From NCBI GenBank assembly GCA_963575745.1, contig CAUYUJ010021702.1, positions 5,001 through 69,000 of the forward strand: DNA of 64,000 nucleotides. The letters run 5' to 3'. A model generated the notes under the pieces. That model saw only the letters and a program-made list of their open reading frames with translations. It did no database searches and was not told where the DNA came from. The DNA is from Prorocentrum cordatum. Lineage: Eukaryota > Sar > Dinophyceae > Prorocentrales > Prorocentraceae. A program made the translations under genes and the position numbers. Positions 32,260 to 44,840 of this stretch are shown here, piece after piece. Numbering within the stretch: the stretch's first letter is position 1; each line of letters starts with the position of its first letter.

Positions 32260-32853
32260 TGCTCCACTCCTCCTCCTCCTCCTCCTCCTCCTGTCTCCTC
32301 CTCCCCTCCTCCTTCTCCTCCTTCTCCTCCTTCGTTTCCTCCTCCTCCTCGTCCTCCTCATCCTCCTCCTCCTCCTCCTCCTCCTCCTCCTCCTCCTCCT
32401 CCGTCTCCTCCTGGTCCTCTTCCTCCTTCTCCTCTTCCGTCTCCTCCGTTTCCTCTTCCTCCTCCTCCGTCTCCTCCTCCTCCTCTTCCGTCTCCTTGTC
32501 ATATTCCTCCTCATTATTATATTTTTTCTCCCCTTTCTCCGCCTCATCTTCCCCCTCCTCCTCGCCCTCCGCCTCCTCCTGCTCATCATCCTCATCATCA
32601 TCAGCATCATCCTCGTCCTCCTCCTCCTCCTCCTCATCATCATCCTCCTCCTCCGTCTCATCCGTCTTTTCCATATCATCCGTCCCCGCCGTTTCTTCCA
32701 TCTTCTCCGTCTCCTCCGTCTCCTTTTCCTCCTCCGCCTCTTCCCTCTTAGTTTCCTCCTCCTTCTCCTCCTCTTCCTCCTACTACTACTCCTCCTCCTC
32801 CTCCTCCTCCGCCTCATCCTCCTCCTCCTCCGCCTCCTCCTTGTTCCTCCCCT
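32260..32853. repeat. Pyrimidine block, copy 2
   Basis: Equivalent of 14110-14703. The first ~70 bp differ from copy 1 in triplet arrangement (for example CTCCTGTCTCCTCCTCCCCT); the rest matches. Confidence 0.9.
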
Positions 32854-32875
32854 TCCGTAGCCATTTCGGTTCAAG
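32854..32875 (+). other. Relic spliced leader, copy 2
   Basis: Identical to the 14704-14725 relic (20 of 22 positions of the SL) and likewise abuts the pyrimidine block. Confidence 0.8.
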
Positions 32876-33418
32876 TGGCAAGACCGAAAGATACACACAA
32901 GTGTAGGGAAATACATACCCCCATAACCACAAACAGTGCTCAGAGTGACGACGCTGCCCGCAAGACGAGGCTCTTGAGAGGCCAACAAAGCCTTGTGGGG
33001 GCTCAAAAACCAAGGCAAAGTGATTCGCCATGGCTGGGCAACGTTGGGACGGATTTTCAATTTTCGCGTTATCATATAATGTTCGGTAATATATCAAGTG
33101 CATGTCAGCGGACCCCAAGGGTTCCCATCCTCCTCCTGCCCCTTCCGCTTCTCCAACCGCAGTCAATACCATCATCATCATTACCGTGGCTACTGAATTA
33201 TTGGGCAGTCTGAAGCACCACTGGAGTCCCCCCAAAGGGTTTCGCGGATCAAACCTCCGCCCTCAGCACAGCACTTGGACATTGGCCTCGAGGGGGCCCC
33301 TGCGGTACATTGCCAGAATCCCCGCATCTCGCTGCTTTTGGGGCTGCGGCGGACATACGTTATTGGGCCACGTTCGTGTCATGCCAGCTGTTCTAGGGCA
33401 TCCAACACAACATCAAAC

Positions 33419-33440
33419 ATCGCAGCCATTTTGGCTCATG
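33419..33440 (+). other. Second SL-like sequence, copy 2
   Basis: Identical to 15269-15290, with a 15-nt core match to the SL. Confidence 0.45.
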
Positions 33441-33981
33441 TCGACATCTTTATGGACTTCGATCACGAGTCCGTGCCAGGGTCTCCAGCTGAGGCCCCAT
33501 TCGCGGACATCGATGGCGATGTGCTGATCGGCCGTGAAGGCCACCTCACTGGGCCTTGCAACGCTTCGTGGGAGTCGAGGGTTGGCGATTGGTGGGTCAT
33601 AGGCATGGTTTGGCAGCCGTGGTGAAACTCTGATGCGAGTTTGGTCGTCCCTGGTCCAGGGGGCAGGGGATATCAGATGTCATTGGAAACTGTTGAGGTG
33701 GGGACGGGGGCACTTGGGGGTGGATGGCGAGGAGGCTACGGAGGACAGGGGGAAGGAGGACGGCGACGTCGACGAGCATGTGGGGTGGAACGCCATCCAG
33801 GAGGGCCCCTTGAGGGCCAACGGGGTTTTCAGTTTTCAGGACGGTTTGCGGGAACACTACGGTTAGATGTTCGACGCCACCTGCCAACCCGTGCCGACGC
33901 CCGCCACTCTCCCACCCCCGAGGCGTTGAGGCTTCCCGCAAGCGCGGGCGCAGACCACGAGAGCACACGGACCACGGTGAC

Positions 33982-36900
33982 ATGTTCTTGGCGATTGTAT
34001 GTTCAGTTGCGGGTTTCTCAGGCTTCAGGCTCACCGACGCACGAGGTACCATACAGTCACTCCAGGTGGAGTCGATCGCGTTGGCCAGATGGGAAGCTCT
34101 TTCGTGTGACATGATAAACGAGCTTGACAGAGATGCGCTCGAGATGCTTCACCATGCAACCACAAAATGCAAATCAAACGTTTACGGTTGCATTGGTTAC
34201 AATATTATTGATTGCCAGCGATTGATCAGGTCTGTCATTGTGCCGCCGATGGTTTGGAATGTGTGGAACTACATCGCAGCATGCGAGACCTATGCCAACA
34301 CCGATCGACTGCATATTGTGACATGTGCGGAACAAGCAAAGGAGTGGGCTCGCCTGTCACTCGACGCGGATGTATCATTAATGGCGAAGCTCCCTGTATT
34401 TACATCGTTTGAGTTTGCTCGGCGACTCTCATCGCAGTGGCCAGCATTGAAACTGATACCATTGACAGACAACTACAGGCCTTCAAAACACTTGTTGAAA
34501 GTTGGCCCGACACTGCAGGAATACAAATTCTGGAGAGAGAAGTACAAGTCCGAGTGTCCACACCCGATCGCGGCTGGGAGCCGCGGGTCTTCCTTCAGCA
34601 AGGTGGTGCGACACAACCTGCCTGACAAGTTTGCCACGTATCCTGCGGTGGTCGTCATTGACTTTCTGGACGCGTCACGGTACCTCAAGTCCTTGGATGG
34701 CGTTCATGCTGCAAAGAAAGCGTTTGCAAAAGTGTTGGCCAAGCACAGTGCCACTGCAGGAGCGGAGCTGTCAGCTCAGTCGTTCAGCATTGGGCGAGAA
34801 ATCCTCCGCGTCGGACGCGTTAGATTCGACATTGCCTGCATGGTCCTCATGAGATTGTGGTTTGAGCTGAACCTTCGCGACACGGCAATCTACATGTTCA
34901 CAGACGGTTCCCCTCAGTGGCGAGGCGTTGAGATGATGGGGACATCCATGGACTGTATCAAGTCGACGTCGACATCGTGGTGGCACCGCAGGTTTCTTTT
35001 GCCGATCGTTCAGATCGGGAACGGTCAATTGACTCTGGAGGGGAAGACGTACGCGGCGCTGTGGAAAATCATGCTGATGGTCGGACAGAGCTACGTGGCG
35101 ATGCGAACATTTCTATCTAAGGTGGTCTCGATCACAAGTGATCTTGGTACCGAGCGGCTGCTGGCCGCATCGCCAGACATCCTCGTGGACTTTTGCATGC
35201 ACGTTGGGATTCCTTTACCTCGCCACGTGGTTCGTGGACCCAGATTGTTTCCTGTTGCACTACTGTCACCTGGATGGATGCATATATTGGACACTGTCCT
35301 GAGGCGAGGTCTTTCGAGCCTTCCATTTTTCCCAGCGTGGTTGACGGGGGTCAAGGCTGTGATCAACTTCTTGCGCGCTTACGGGGATGACATCACAAAG
35401 GCCATCAAGAGCGAGTTCCCAGTCTTGGCACAGACAGTTTCTAAGACGAAAGCTCCATACTTCGCCCAGTGGCGGTGGGGAACGCTTGCGAGGGTGTGCG
35501 ACGCAGTACAGGGAGTTCTCCAGATACTCACACGGATGTGGGACCGATTCGATTTCGTCAAGAAGCTGAAAGACACCACGCTCGTGAAGCATGTCAAGTC
35601 GGCGTTGCTGAGCTCGGATTGGCACTTGCACTTCACGTTCGTGTCGTGGTACGTGCTCTGGCTGACGTCGCTGCAGTCGTGGGGGGGCGGCTGCAAGTGC
35701 CACCAGGAGCAGCTCGAGGCCGGCGAGAACGTGGAGTGCGCGAGGAAGGGCAGGATGCTGCCCTACGCGTTCACCAGAGCGCAGCACTGGTTATCGGCAG
35801 CATGGGAGCAAACGCACTCAACCACGCCCATTGGCCAAACCTTCACCCTCCTCCAGGGCGGCGGCGGGGGGAGGAGGAGGGAAGGGAGGTCCATGGGCTG
35901 GGCTTGCGTGCGTTTGGGTGCTCCACAGGCAGGCGTGGACACCATCAACGACTGGACGCTCCAAGACTTCGGCGGCCAAGTGGATCTACGGAACATGTGT
36001 TTCGGTGCAGTGAAATACGCTCAAGCATTGTGCCTTCGAAAACTGGAGTTTCTGGATCGAGTGCCGTACCTTTTTGCTAGATTGGACGAACCTGGAGTGG
36101 CGGCTCGGACGATTCAACAGTTCTTATCGGCCCCGCTGGAGGCCCACCACCCTCTTACGTTGGAGTTCCTCGGCCCTTCATCGGTTCTCAAGGTGCACGT
36201 GCACAAGCTTGCCGAGAACGGAGGGGAGATGCCAGATATTCTTTTTGCTAGGGTTCAATCGTTGAAAGATGTTCCTTTTGATGATCATGTTGCAGAAGGG
36301 CCTCACGCTGCAGCCAAACGTATATTGTCCAACGGCAGGTCGACACGGTTTCCTTTCGTATCTGCTACGCTACGCTTGAACCAGAATTTGCGCGACAAGG
36401 ATGGCCTTCTTCGAGAGACTGGGGCTACGATGCAACATATTTGGAATACTTGGTCACGCGTGGTGAACATGAAAGACCCCAACCGTCCTTGCAGAGCAAA
36501 GCCAGGTCGAATCAAGCAGACCATCTACCAACTTCACACGCATGATGCGTTTCATCGACGGGGCATCTGCCGAGGGCATGGCGGCCATGAGTTTCGAGCC
36601 CCTGGTGATTCTGTATTTGGCGTCGCACATGGTTCTGGAGCACCTGGTCCAGATGGCCCTGCCGATGACGAGAGTGGTGGACAGCCAGCCAGCATGACCG
36701 ACCAGCAGAAGTTGATGCTCGACTTCTTGCAGCACACGTTGAGCCAGTTCGACTACTTCTCTCTTTGCGACGGTCTCGACGACGATGGGATTCGCGTGTA
36801 CCAGGTTGTTTCGAAACAAGCCAGAGACATTTTGGTGGATACGTTCGACAAGGCGGCGGTGGACCAAGCCACGTGGGCGCTTTTGCCGTTCGACGCCTTG

Positions 36901-37167
36901 CAGGGCCCTGATGTCGTTCCTGGGCCAGCCCCCATGCAAGTGGACGTGTTCTCAATCCAAGGGGCGCCCTCCTACGTCAACGTGTTCTCGGTGTTCGGGT
37001 CGGACCCCGCCAATCGCAAGGAGATTGTGAAGTGGTCCGTGGTCGAGCCTAGGGTTGGCGCTTGCACTGGGCTGGAGCGTGCAGGGCCGCTTGCATGCAG
37101 GACATCTGGTGTGAAAGACGGACACGCCACTTGTTCTGAGTTTGCAGGGGGTTGGGATGTCTGCTGA
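33982..37167 (+). CDS. Large multicopy-family protein, N-terminal part, copy 2
   Basis: Same 1061-codon ORF as 15832-19017. Two base differences were seen: C35057 gives Ala where copy 1 has Val (KTYAALWK against KTYAVLWK), and C36570 is silent. All motifs (TDGSPQWRG, CKCHQEQ, EGPHAAAKRI) are retained. The same protein-like alternative frame appears at 36485-36696. Confidence 0.7.
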   Translation: MFLAIVCSVAGFSGFRLTDARGTIQSLQVESIALARWEALSCDMINELDRDALEMLHHATTKCKSNVYGCIGYNIIDCQRLIRSVIVPPMVWNVWNYIAACETYANTDRLHIVTCAEQAKEWARLSLDADVSLMAKLPVFTSFEFARRLSSQWPALKLIPLTDNYRPSKHLLKVGPTLQEYKFWREKYKSECPHPIAAGSRGSSFSKVVRHNLPDKFATYPAVVVIDFLDASRYLKSLDGVHAAKKAFAKVLAKHSATAGAELSAQSFSIGREILRVGRVRFDIACMVLMRLWFELNLRDTAIYMFTDGSPQWRGVEMMGTSMDCIKSTSTSWWHRRFLLPIVQIGNGQLTLEGKTYAALWKIMLMVGQSYVAMRTFLSKVVSITSDLGTERLLAASPDILVDFCMHVGIPLPRHVVRGPRLFPVALLSPGWMHILDTVLRRGLSSLPFFPAWLTGVKAVINFLRAYGDDITKAIKSEFPVLAQTVSKTKAPYFAQWRWGTLARVCDAVQGVLQILTRMWDRFDFVKKLKDTTLVKHVKSALLSSDWHLHFTFVSWYVLWLTSLQSWGGGCKCHQEQLEAGENVECARKGRMLPYAFTRAQHWLSAAWEQTHSTTPIGQTFTLLQGGGGGRRREGRSMGWACVRLGAPQAGVDTINDWTLQDFGGQVDLRNMCFGAVKYAQALCLRKLEFLDRVPYLFARLDEPGVAARTIQQFLSAPLEAHHPLTLEFLGPSSVLKVHVHKLAENGGEMPDILFARVQSLKDVPFDDHVAEGPHAAAKRILSNGRSTRFPFVSATLRLNQNLRDKDGLLRETGATMQHIWNTWSRVVNMKDPNRPCRAKPGRIKQTIYQLHTHDAFHRRGICRGHGGHEFRAPGDSVFGVAHGSGAPGPDGPADDESGGQPASMTDQQKLMLDFLQHTLSQFDYFSLCDGLDDDGIRVYQVVSKQARDILVDTFDKAAVDQATWALLPFDALQGPDVVPGPAPMQVDVFSIQGAPSYVNVFSVFGSDPANRKEIVKWSVVEPRVGACTGLERAGPLACRTSGVKDGHATCSEFAGGWDVC

Positions 37168-37214
37168 CATCCCCACTCGCTGCAAGCAAGCGGGCCTGCT
37201 TCGCCACCAGCCCA

Positions 37215-38003
37215 ATGCAATCGTCCAGGATGCCGCTGGCGGACGCCAAGGTACCAGTACTCTGTCTACTGGATGAGCTGCACGGACGAGGGTTCAAAGC
37301 CGTGAACCAGCTGGTCGTTCACAAGAGGGGAGTTCGGAAGTATGACGCCCGAGCACTTCCATCCAAGCGCTTCTACCTGCAATGCCTCCTTGCACAGCGG
37401 GAGCTAATTAACAAAGGCCAGCTGGAGTTTCCGAGTAACAAGTCTCAGGCGTTCTACAAGCTCCTCCTCAAGTCTCGCGGCATGGTGCCCACGACTGCGA
37501 CAGCCCAGGAGTGCCAGACGGAGCTGCAGAAGATCGACGCCGAGGGTGACGTGTATATTCCTGCCGAGCTGGCACGGCCACCAGCTGCACCTGAGGCTGG
37601 TGCAGGACCGACTACGTATGCCGACATTGATGGTGATGTCGCTGGAGATGGCGAGGCTCCTGCCGCACCAGCTGATGTCGACACTGGTTCCGACGTTGAG
37701 GTGATCGTTGGCGACGGTGAGTTCGACGGCGACTACGACATGCCCAGCCACATCCTTGGTGTCCCAGTGCTGATCGAGGAGCACTGGAAGGGTGGGAGAG
37801 GATTACGGGTTCACTGTCCAGTACACGGTGGGCAGTGCTCCAAGTACCGTTCGTTGCGCCTAGACGTGGCGACGCTTGGCCCATCAGCCGCGCGCCACTT
37901 CATCGCCACGTGGCTTGCGGCAGGCGAGAGGATGGACGTCGCCGAGCACAAGGCGCGGCGGCCGTCAGCCGCAGCCATCCGAGAGTACATCGGAGGCGAT
38001 TGA
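37215..38003 (+). CDS. C-terminal part of the large family gene, copy 2
   Basis: Equals 19065-19853 with no difference seen, including the CPVHGGQCSKYRS motif and the acidic YADIDGDV linker. Confidence 0.65.
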   Translation: MQSSRMPLADAKVPVLCLLDELHGRGFKAVNQLVVHKRGVRKYDARALPSKRFYLQCLLAQRELINKGQLEFPSNKSQAFYKLLLKSRGMVPTTATAQECQTELQKIDAEGDVYIPAELARPPAAPEAGAGPTTYADIDGDVAGDGEAPAAPADVDTGSDVEVIVGDGEFDGDYDMPSHILGVPVLIEEHWKGGRGLRVHCPVHGGQCSKYRSLRLDVATLGPSAARHFIATWLAAGERMDVAEHKARRPSAAAIREYIGGD

Positions 38004-38340
38004 ACATAGTAAAATGCAACCACATCGCATTGCATTGCATCCACGCATCTCCAAATCTCCTTGCCAATCAACACCCCACTTCCGCCTCCATACCCTCCAA
38101 CCTCCACCCAGCCCAACTGCCCACGCTCAGCTCCCTCTACTTCTCTGTCGGCGTCGGCAAAGATCATTTCCACTGGGGCCTCTCGCATTCCACCTCCCAA
38201 CTCCTCATCATTCCCTCCTTCCTTGATTGCGGTCCTCGCTGACCTTGTCTTCTCCCATCTTCTGTGCTGCTGGCGTTTCGTGTCAAGGTCTCCAGATCCC
38301 GTGCGAGTGTGAGGACGGCCCCAGGCAGAGGTTTCTTGCA

Positions 38341-38610
38341 ATGGCTCCCAAGCGCTGGGCCCACCGTTTTGATGTGCTTGCGGGGAGGGTCACGACGAGA
38401 CGCTTCAGGAAAACCTTCCAGAACCTGTGCATCTACAAGAAGCGTTGTAAGATCTTCCAGGCGAGGGTCAAAGCTCTTCGGACCAAAATCCGCAAGATCT
38501 CAAGGCTCTGCGAACAAGCACTCAACAACGACAACGCCAGTGATGCTCGCATGATCGAACAGCTGGAAGCGATGACTGCTGCTGCTCGTTCGGGTTCTGA
38601 GTCAGAGTAG
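38341..38610 (+). CDS. Small basic hypothetical protein (89 aa), copy 2
   Basis: Equals 20191-20460. No sequence difference seen. Confidence 0.5.
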   Translation: MAPKRWAHRFDVLAGRVTTRRFRKTFQNLCIYKKRCKIFQARVKALRTKIRKISRLCEQALNNDNASDARMIEQLEAMTAAARSGSESE

Positions 38611-40395
38611 CTTCTCGGCACGAGCTGGCAACGGCAGTTTCCTTACAGGATGGGAGGGGCGAGTGGGGAGGGCTCTGGTAAGGAGGAGGGCAGGAGGATC
38701 TGGGAGGACATCTGGGAACGCTGCGGATGGCTTCAGAAGGATGCCCCTGCTTGCAGTGCCCGTGCCAGGCTAAGCTTAGACAGCTACTGTTTGCTCGGGG
38801 CCACGCCGCGACAGGCGCGAGGATTCGATTCGAGGCACGCGGACGTAATACAAGGACCCCGCCCCGCCGCCTCTCGCCCACCTCCTTTGATATGTTGATG
38901 CCTTTCGGCAATGCGTCCCGTTTGGTCTCGCCGTTTCGGATTATGGGGTCGAACGCCGTGGGCTCCCCGCGGGGTCGAGAGCTCTGGGGTCTAGGTCGAG
39001 GGCCGAGGCTCCCATGAGTGTGAACACGCGCACACGCCCACACAAACTGTAGCAACACGTTGTTACACATGATCTGGCATGCAAGCACGCGCGATGTTTT
39101 TTTCATAACACGGGCATGCCAAGTCTGATACGAACGCCAGAATTGCCTCGCACTGCGTGGTACCGCACGCCACACGTGGGGAATTCGAGCATGCGAGTTG
39201 CCATGACGTGACCCCCACCCAGCCCAATCCCAGGGATCACGAATTGTTTCATGATGCGGTCCGCCAGGAACCGAACACATGCATATAGCGACAAAGCATA
39301 TGGTCAACCCGATCGCTACCGAAAACGCCCGAGGTCTAGGTAATATTTCTGGATGTGCATACCATTAAACTTCTCACAATTAAGGTGTTCCCGAGGGTGA
39401 GGGGAGGGGGTTTTACAACGCAAACCAGGGGGCAGAGGGGGTAATCAACTTTGGGCGGCTGTATGGACAAGTGTTGCTAACAGATAACCAACATGCATGC
39501 TGAAACGTTGCGTCGCGGCTCAACTGGTTAAAGGATTAACGACGGTAACGGGGTGTTCGGCGGACGCCCGCGTGTTCGATACTATGTTGGCCGCCCACGC
39601 TGTAGTCATGCAGCACTATCTTGTTGATTGCTGCAGCCCGTGGCTATCCTACGTGGACCTAGCTGGAACCCTAACCAGTTATGTTGCATCAAACTGGCTC
39701 GACCTGCAGCGGTGCTGCGTTCGTAGCTGTCGTGGCGCATGGCGCTTTCTACGCTGCGACGGCCGAGCGGGCGAAACTACAATGTCATTTGCATTCGCGG
39801 CGCGCGGCGCTGGCTATTGCGCGGCGGCGGGGTGCGCAGACATGGAACTGACCTTTGTGGCGTGGCACGTAGCGCAAACGACTTGCGCGAAGCTGGGATG
39901 GAAAGGAAAGCGCCAATTGCGGTGCATTGGTGAGCTTGCCCACATGTGCCTCTGTGGACGCGCACCAAAACGAAGTGCCACATAAGAAACGCGAGCCCGC
40001 GCGTTGGGCTGCACGGCGCGCGGGGCGCTAGAGCATGCGGGCGAACTGGGCAACACTTCGAACGCCAACAAGCCGCCCGTTGTGCGCCACAGAAGCCGGG
40101 GAACAGCCACGAACTTAGCCCGAACCGCCCAAGCCCGCCCCAGGGCCATCGTAGCCCCCCAGCACGCCCGTGCCGACGTACCCACGCCACAAATCACCAT
40201 ACATTGCCCGCGTCCAACTTGTCGGCGATTAGCTAGGGGTACGGCGCGAACGATGCAAAACTGACCCAAAGGGTCATCCTGGAACCTCTGGCTCACCATA
40301 TTTGAAGCAAGCGCGCCGCGCGTTGTCCAACCCGCGCGCCCGCGCTGCATATGCGCAAAGCGCAAGCGACACGCAAAGCACACCGCCACCGACCT
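38611..40395. other. No gene seen, copy 2
   Basis: Equals 20461-22245. Two single-base differences: G39495 and C39591, where copy 1 has A21345 and T21441. Confidence 0.5.
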
Positions 40396-43300
40396 AAACA
40401 CATTCTAGGACCACGCGTGCACCACTTTTGAAGTGCGCGTGGCAACTGTAGTCCACAGTAGCACGCGTCACGGTCGCGCGGCCACCGTGCGCGATCGAGT
40501 CGCACGCCACGCCTAAACGGCGTCATACTTATCCTAGAGCCACGCGGGAACTACTTTGGCACCACGCCAACCACCAACTGCCATCCATGGCCAACGTCCG
40601 ACGCTCTCATCCATCACGTGCGACCAGCGCTCGGGTCACGCCCGAACCACTACAAAACCATCATACGACCACGCGTGAACCACCTTTGAGCAACGCAGAT
40701 CAGAAACTGCCATGCACATCCACCGCGCGACACTCTCATCCCCCACGCGCAACCGACGCTCGTCCCACCTCAGAACCATGCCAGGACCATCCTAGATCCA
40801 CGCGTGAACCACTTTTGGACCACGCGTGCCAGGATTTCACTGTTTCCGCCTGCAGCCAGGTCGCGAAGCAACCTTTTGCGAAGAGGCCGCAAACCACCCC
40901 AGAACCACCCCAGAACCACCCTAGAACCACGCGTGAACCACTTTTGAACCACGTGTGTCACTCGTGGCCAGCCCTGGTCAACTCGGGGATCGCACCAATG
41001 AGAATCTGCGAACAACTTCCGAACCACCCCAGAACCATCCCATAACCATCCTAGAACCACGCGTGAACCACTTTTGAACCACGCGCGTCACGAGTAGCCC
41101 GCCATGAACATATTGGAATCACCCAATCCCAGTCTGTGAACAAACCTCAAACCACCCCAACACCACCCCAGAACCATCCTAGAACCACGCTGAACCACTT
41201 TTGAACCACGCGCGTCATTCGTGGCTCGCCATGGAGCATATTGGAATTGTCCAACGAGCAATCTGCGAACAGGTTTCGAACCACCCTAAAACCACCCCAG
41301 AACCATCCTAGAACCACGCGTGAACCACTTTTGAACCACGCGTGTCAAGCCCGTCCGACGTGGTCCACGCTGGACTCGCCCTAAGTGGCTATTTCCGAAC
41401 ACGCGTTGAACCACACCAGAACCACCCCAGAACCATCCTAGAACCACGCGTGAACCACTTTTGAACCACGCGTGTACAAGGCTGTCCACCATGGCTCGCG
41501 CTGAAGCTGCCCGACCAGCAAGCCACGTCTTCTTCAAACAGGTCGCTAACCACGCTGCAACCACTCCAGAACCATCCTAGAACCACGCGTGAACCACTTT
41601 TGAACCACTCGTTCCAAGTCCGTCCGCCATGGCCCATTTTGGGACCGTCGAACCACGAGCTGCGAACACGCTCCGGACCAGCCCAGAACCACCCCAGAAC
41701 CATCCTAGAACCACGCGTGAACCACTTTTGAACCACTCGTCTCAAGTGCTGTCCGACGTAGCCCCGAGCACAATTATCGGTGCGCCACCTGCAAGGCTTA
41801 ACCGACTCACGCCAGAAACCACCCCAGAACCATCCTAGAACCACGCGTGAACCACTTTTGAACCACGCGCGTCACTCTCGGCCCGACGTGGCCAGCAACT
41901 GTTTCTTTATTGCGCCATCTGCGAAGGGGCTGCGAACCGTTCTAATACCAGTCTAGAGCCAGTCCAGAACCACTTTTGAACCACTTTTGAACCGCGCAAG
42001 CCAGGGTTTGTCCAACCGATTGGGCCCAAACTAATCTTGCAGATGCAGCGGGTTCCGCGCGAGCCAAGCAAGACACATGTTGGGACAATCCAGAAATCAT
42101 GAGAGCGCCGCTTGGTATCGCCCAGGCGCGCCATCGGTGGCAAACAATGGCCCGCGCCCCGATGCGTTGCGCAAGGCGTCGGAAAGGTGGGCTCTTGCGC
42201 GCTCGACCTGACCTTCGCCCGACGGCTTGCAAGCCGAATCGTCACTTCGACATGGTGCTTGTGCTTTGGCCTGGCGCGAAACCCTATAATTTCATAGAGT
42301 GCGGGCGCAGCGCCGCGACACTCATCAGATCTTGCTTGCGGCGTTCGGCCTTAGAGGAGGGCTTGTCTTGGGCTGCCTTGGTAGTCCGTGACCACGCATC
42401 GGGCCAGCCTGGCGTTCTGTTTGCCCCAAGCGCGGGCTACGTTCAGACTCTTTCTCTGCGGATGCCAGGCGAACGGCCGCCGTGGAAGCCAACGTGGCGC
42501 GCAAGAACCGCTCTGGCGCCGCCGCTTGGCCAATGCAGTACCAAGCTCGCCAGCCCTTGCGGCCGCCCGCTTCGCCATGGCGCAAGTGCCGAAACCCCAG
42601 AACCATTTCAGAACCATCCTAGAACCACGCGTGAACCACTTTTGAACAACGCGCGCCACGAGTGGCTCGCCATGGCCAAGTCCCGACTCGCCACAATGAG
42701 ACCCCGCGAACAACTTCCCGAACCAGCCCAGAACCATCCCATAACCATCCTAGAACCACGCTGAACCACTTTTGAACCACTCTCGTCACGAGTGGCCCGC
42801 CATGGCCAAGTCTGGAATCGCACCACTGAGAATCCGCGAACAACTTCCGAACCACCCCAGCACCACCCCAGAACCATCCTAGAACCACGCTGAACCACTT
42901 TTGAACCACTCTCGTCACGAGTGGCCCGCCATGGCCAAGTCTGGAATCGCACCAATGAGAATCCGCGAACAACTTCCGAACCACCCCAGCACCACCCCAG
43001 AACCATCCTAGAACCACGCGTGAACCACTTTTGAACCACGCGCGTTACTCGGTGGCCCACCATTGGATATTTTGGGAATGCCCACATCGCAATATGGGAA
43101 CAGGCTTCGAACCACCCCAGCACCACCCCAGAACCATCCTAGAACCACGCGTGAACCACTTTTGAACCACTCGTGCCAAGGCCGTCCGACGTGGCACACG
43201 CACGCTGGACCCGCCCTAAGCGATTATCTGCGATCAGGTCGCAGACCACCCCAGCACCCTAGAACCACGCGTGAACCACTTTTGAACCACGTTTGTACAA

Positions 43301-44840
43301 GCTGGCTCGCCATGGCGCACATTGAAGTCGCTCGACCCAAACTTGCAAACAACTTCCGAACCACCCCAGGACCACACCAGAACCATCCTAGAACCACGCG
43401 TGAACCACTTTTGAACCACGCGCGTCACGAGTGGCCCGCCATGGCCAAGTCCGGAATCGCCACAATGAGACTCCGCGATCGACTTCCGAACCACCCTAGA
43501 ACCACCCCAGAACCATCCTAGAACCACGCGTGAACCACTTTTGAACCACGCGCGTCATTCGTGGCCGGCCATGGAACATGTGGGTAATGCTCAAATCGCA
43601 ATGTGCGAACAGGCTTCGACCCACCCTATAACCACCGTGGAACCATCCTAGAACCACGCGTGAACCACTTTTGAACCACGCGCGTCACAAGTGGCCCGCC
43701 ATTGAATGTTTGGGGAAAGCCCACATCGCAATATGCGAGCAGGCTTCGAACCACCCCAGAACCACCCCAGAACCATCCTAGAACCACGCGTGAACCACTT
43801 TTGAACCACGCGTGCCAAACAAATGTTCGCGATGGACAACAATGTTATATTTCGGTTACACTCTGCGACCAATGCGAAAAACCACGCCAGAACCACTCCA
43901 TAACCATCCTAGAACCACGCGTGAACCACTTTTGAACCACGCGTGTACAGGGCCGTCCGACATGGCCCATCTAGAGACCGATCGGCCGCCATCCAGCTCA
44001 TATCGCAAGCCGTCCTAACACCACCCTAGAACCATCCTGGAAACACGCTGAACCACTTTTGAACCACGCGTGTACAGGGCGGTGAGACATGGCCAACGTT
44101 GGGATCGCCCAAACACCATGTGCGAGAGAATCGCGAACCACTCCAGAACCACTCCAAAACCATCCTAGAACCACGCGTGAACCACTTTTGAACCAAGTGT
44201 GCACATGGCCGTCCGACAGAGCCCACATGAAATTCGCTCTACCACCGCCTGCGAACAAGCTTCAAACCACCCAAGAACCACCCCAGAACCATCCTAGAAC
44301 CACGCGTGAACCATTTTTGAACCACGCGTGTATTGGGCAGTCGGCCGTTGGCAAACTCGAAATTTGGACCACCATTTGGGAACGCTGCGAAAACCACGCC
44401 AGAACCACTCCAGAACCATCCTAGAACCACGCGTGAACCACTTTTGAACCACGCTTGTACATGACCGTCCGACATGACACACATGATGCCTCCCAACCAT
44501 TGTATGCGAACAATGCTGACACCACGCCAGAACCAGTTCATAACCATCCTAGAACCACGCGTGAACCACTTTTGAACCACGAGCGCACAGGGCAGTCGGC
44601 CATGAGCCAATCTTAAATTGTACGGCGACCATGTGCAAATAATGCGCAACCCGCGCCAGAACCCCGTCAGAACCATCCTAGAACCACGCGGCACCATTAT
44701 TGAATCCACGCGCGTGCAAAGGAAATCATCATGGCCCTTCGTGAGATCACCCGACCGCCATGCGCGAACAAGGCACGCACCACGTCAGAAACAACCCGTA
44801 GCCATCCTAGAACCATTCGCGGCGCGCTCTGGAACTACAG
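40395..44840. repeat. ~129-bp satellite array, copy 2
   Basis: Equals 22245-26690, including the interruption at about 42005-42590. Only three differences were seen across 4.4 kb (40843, 41673, 44366). Such stability of a tandem array argues for one locus read twice rather than two arrays. Confidence 0.9.
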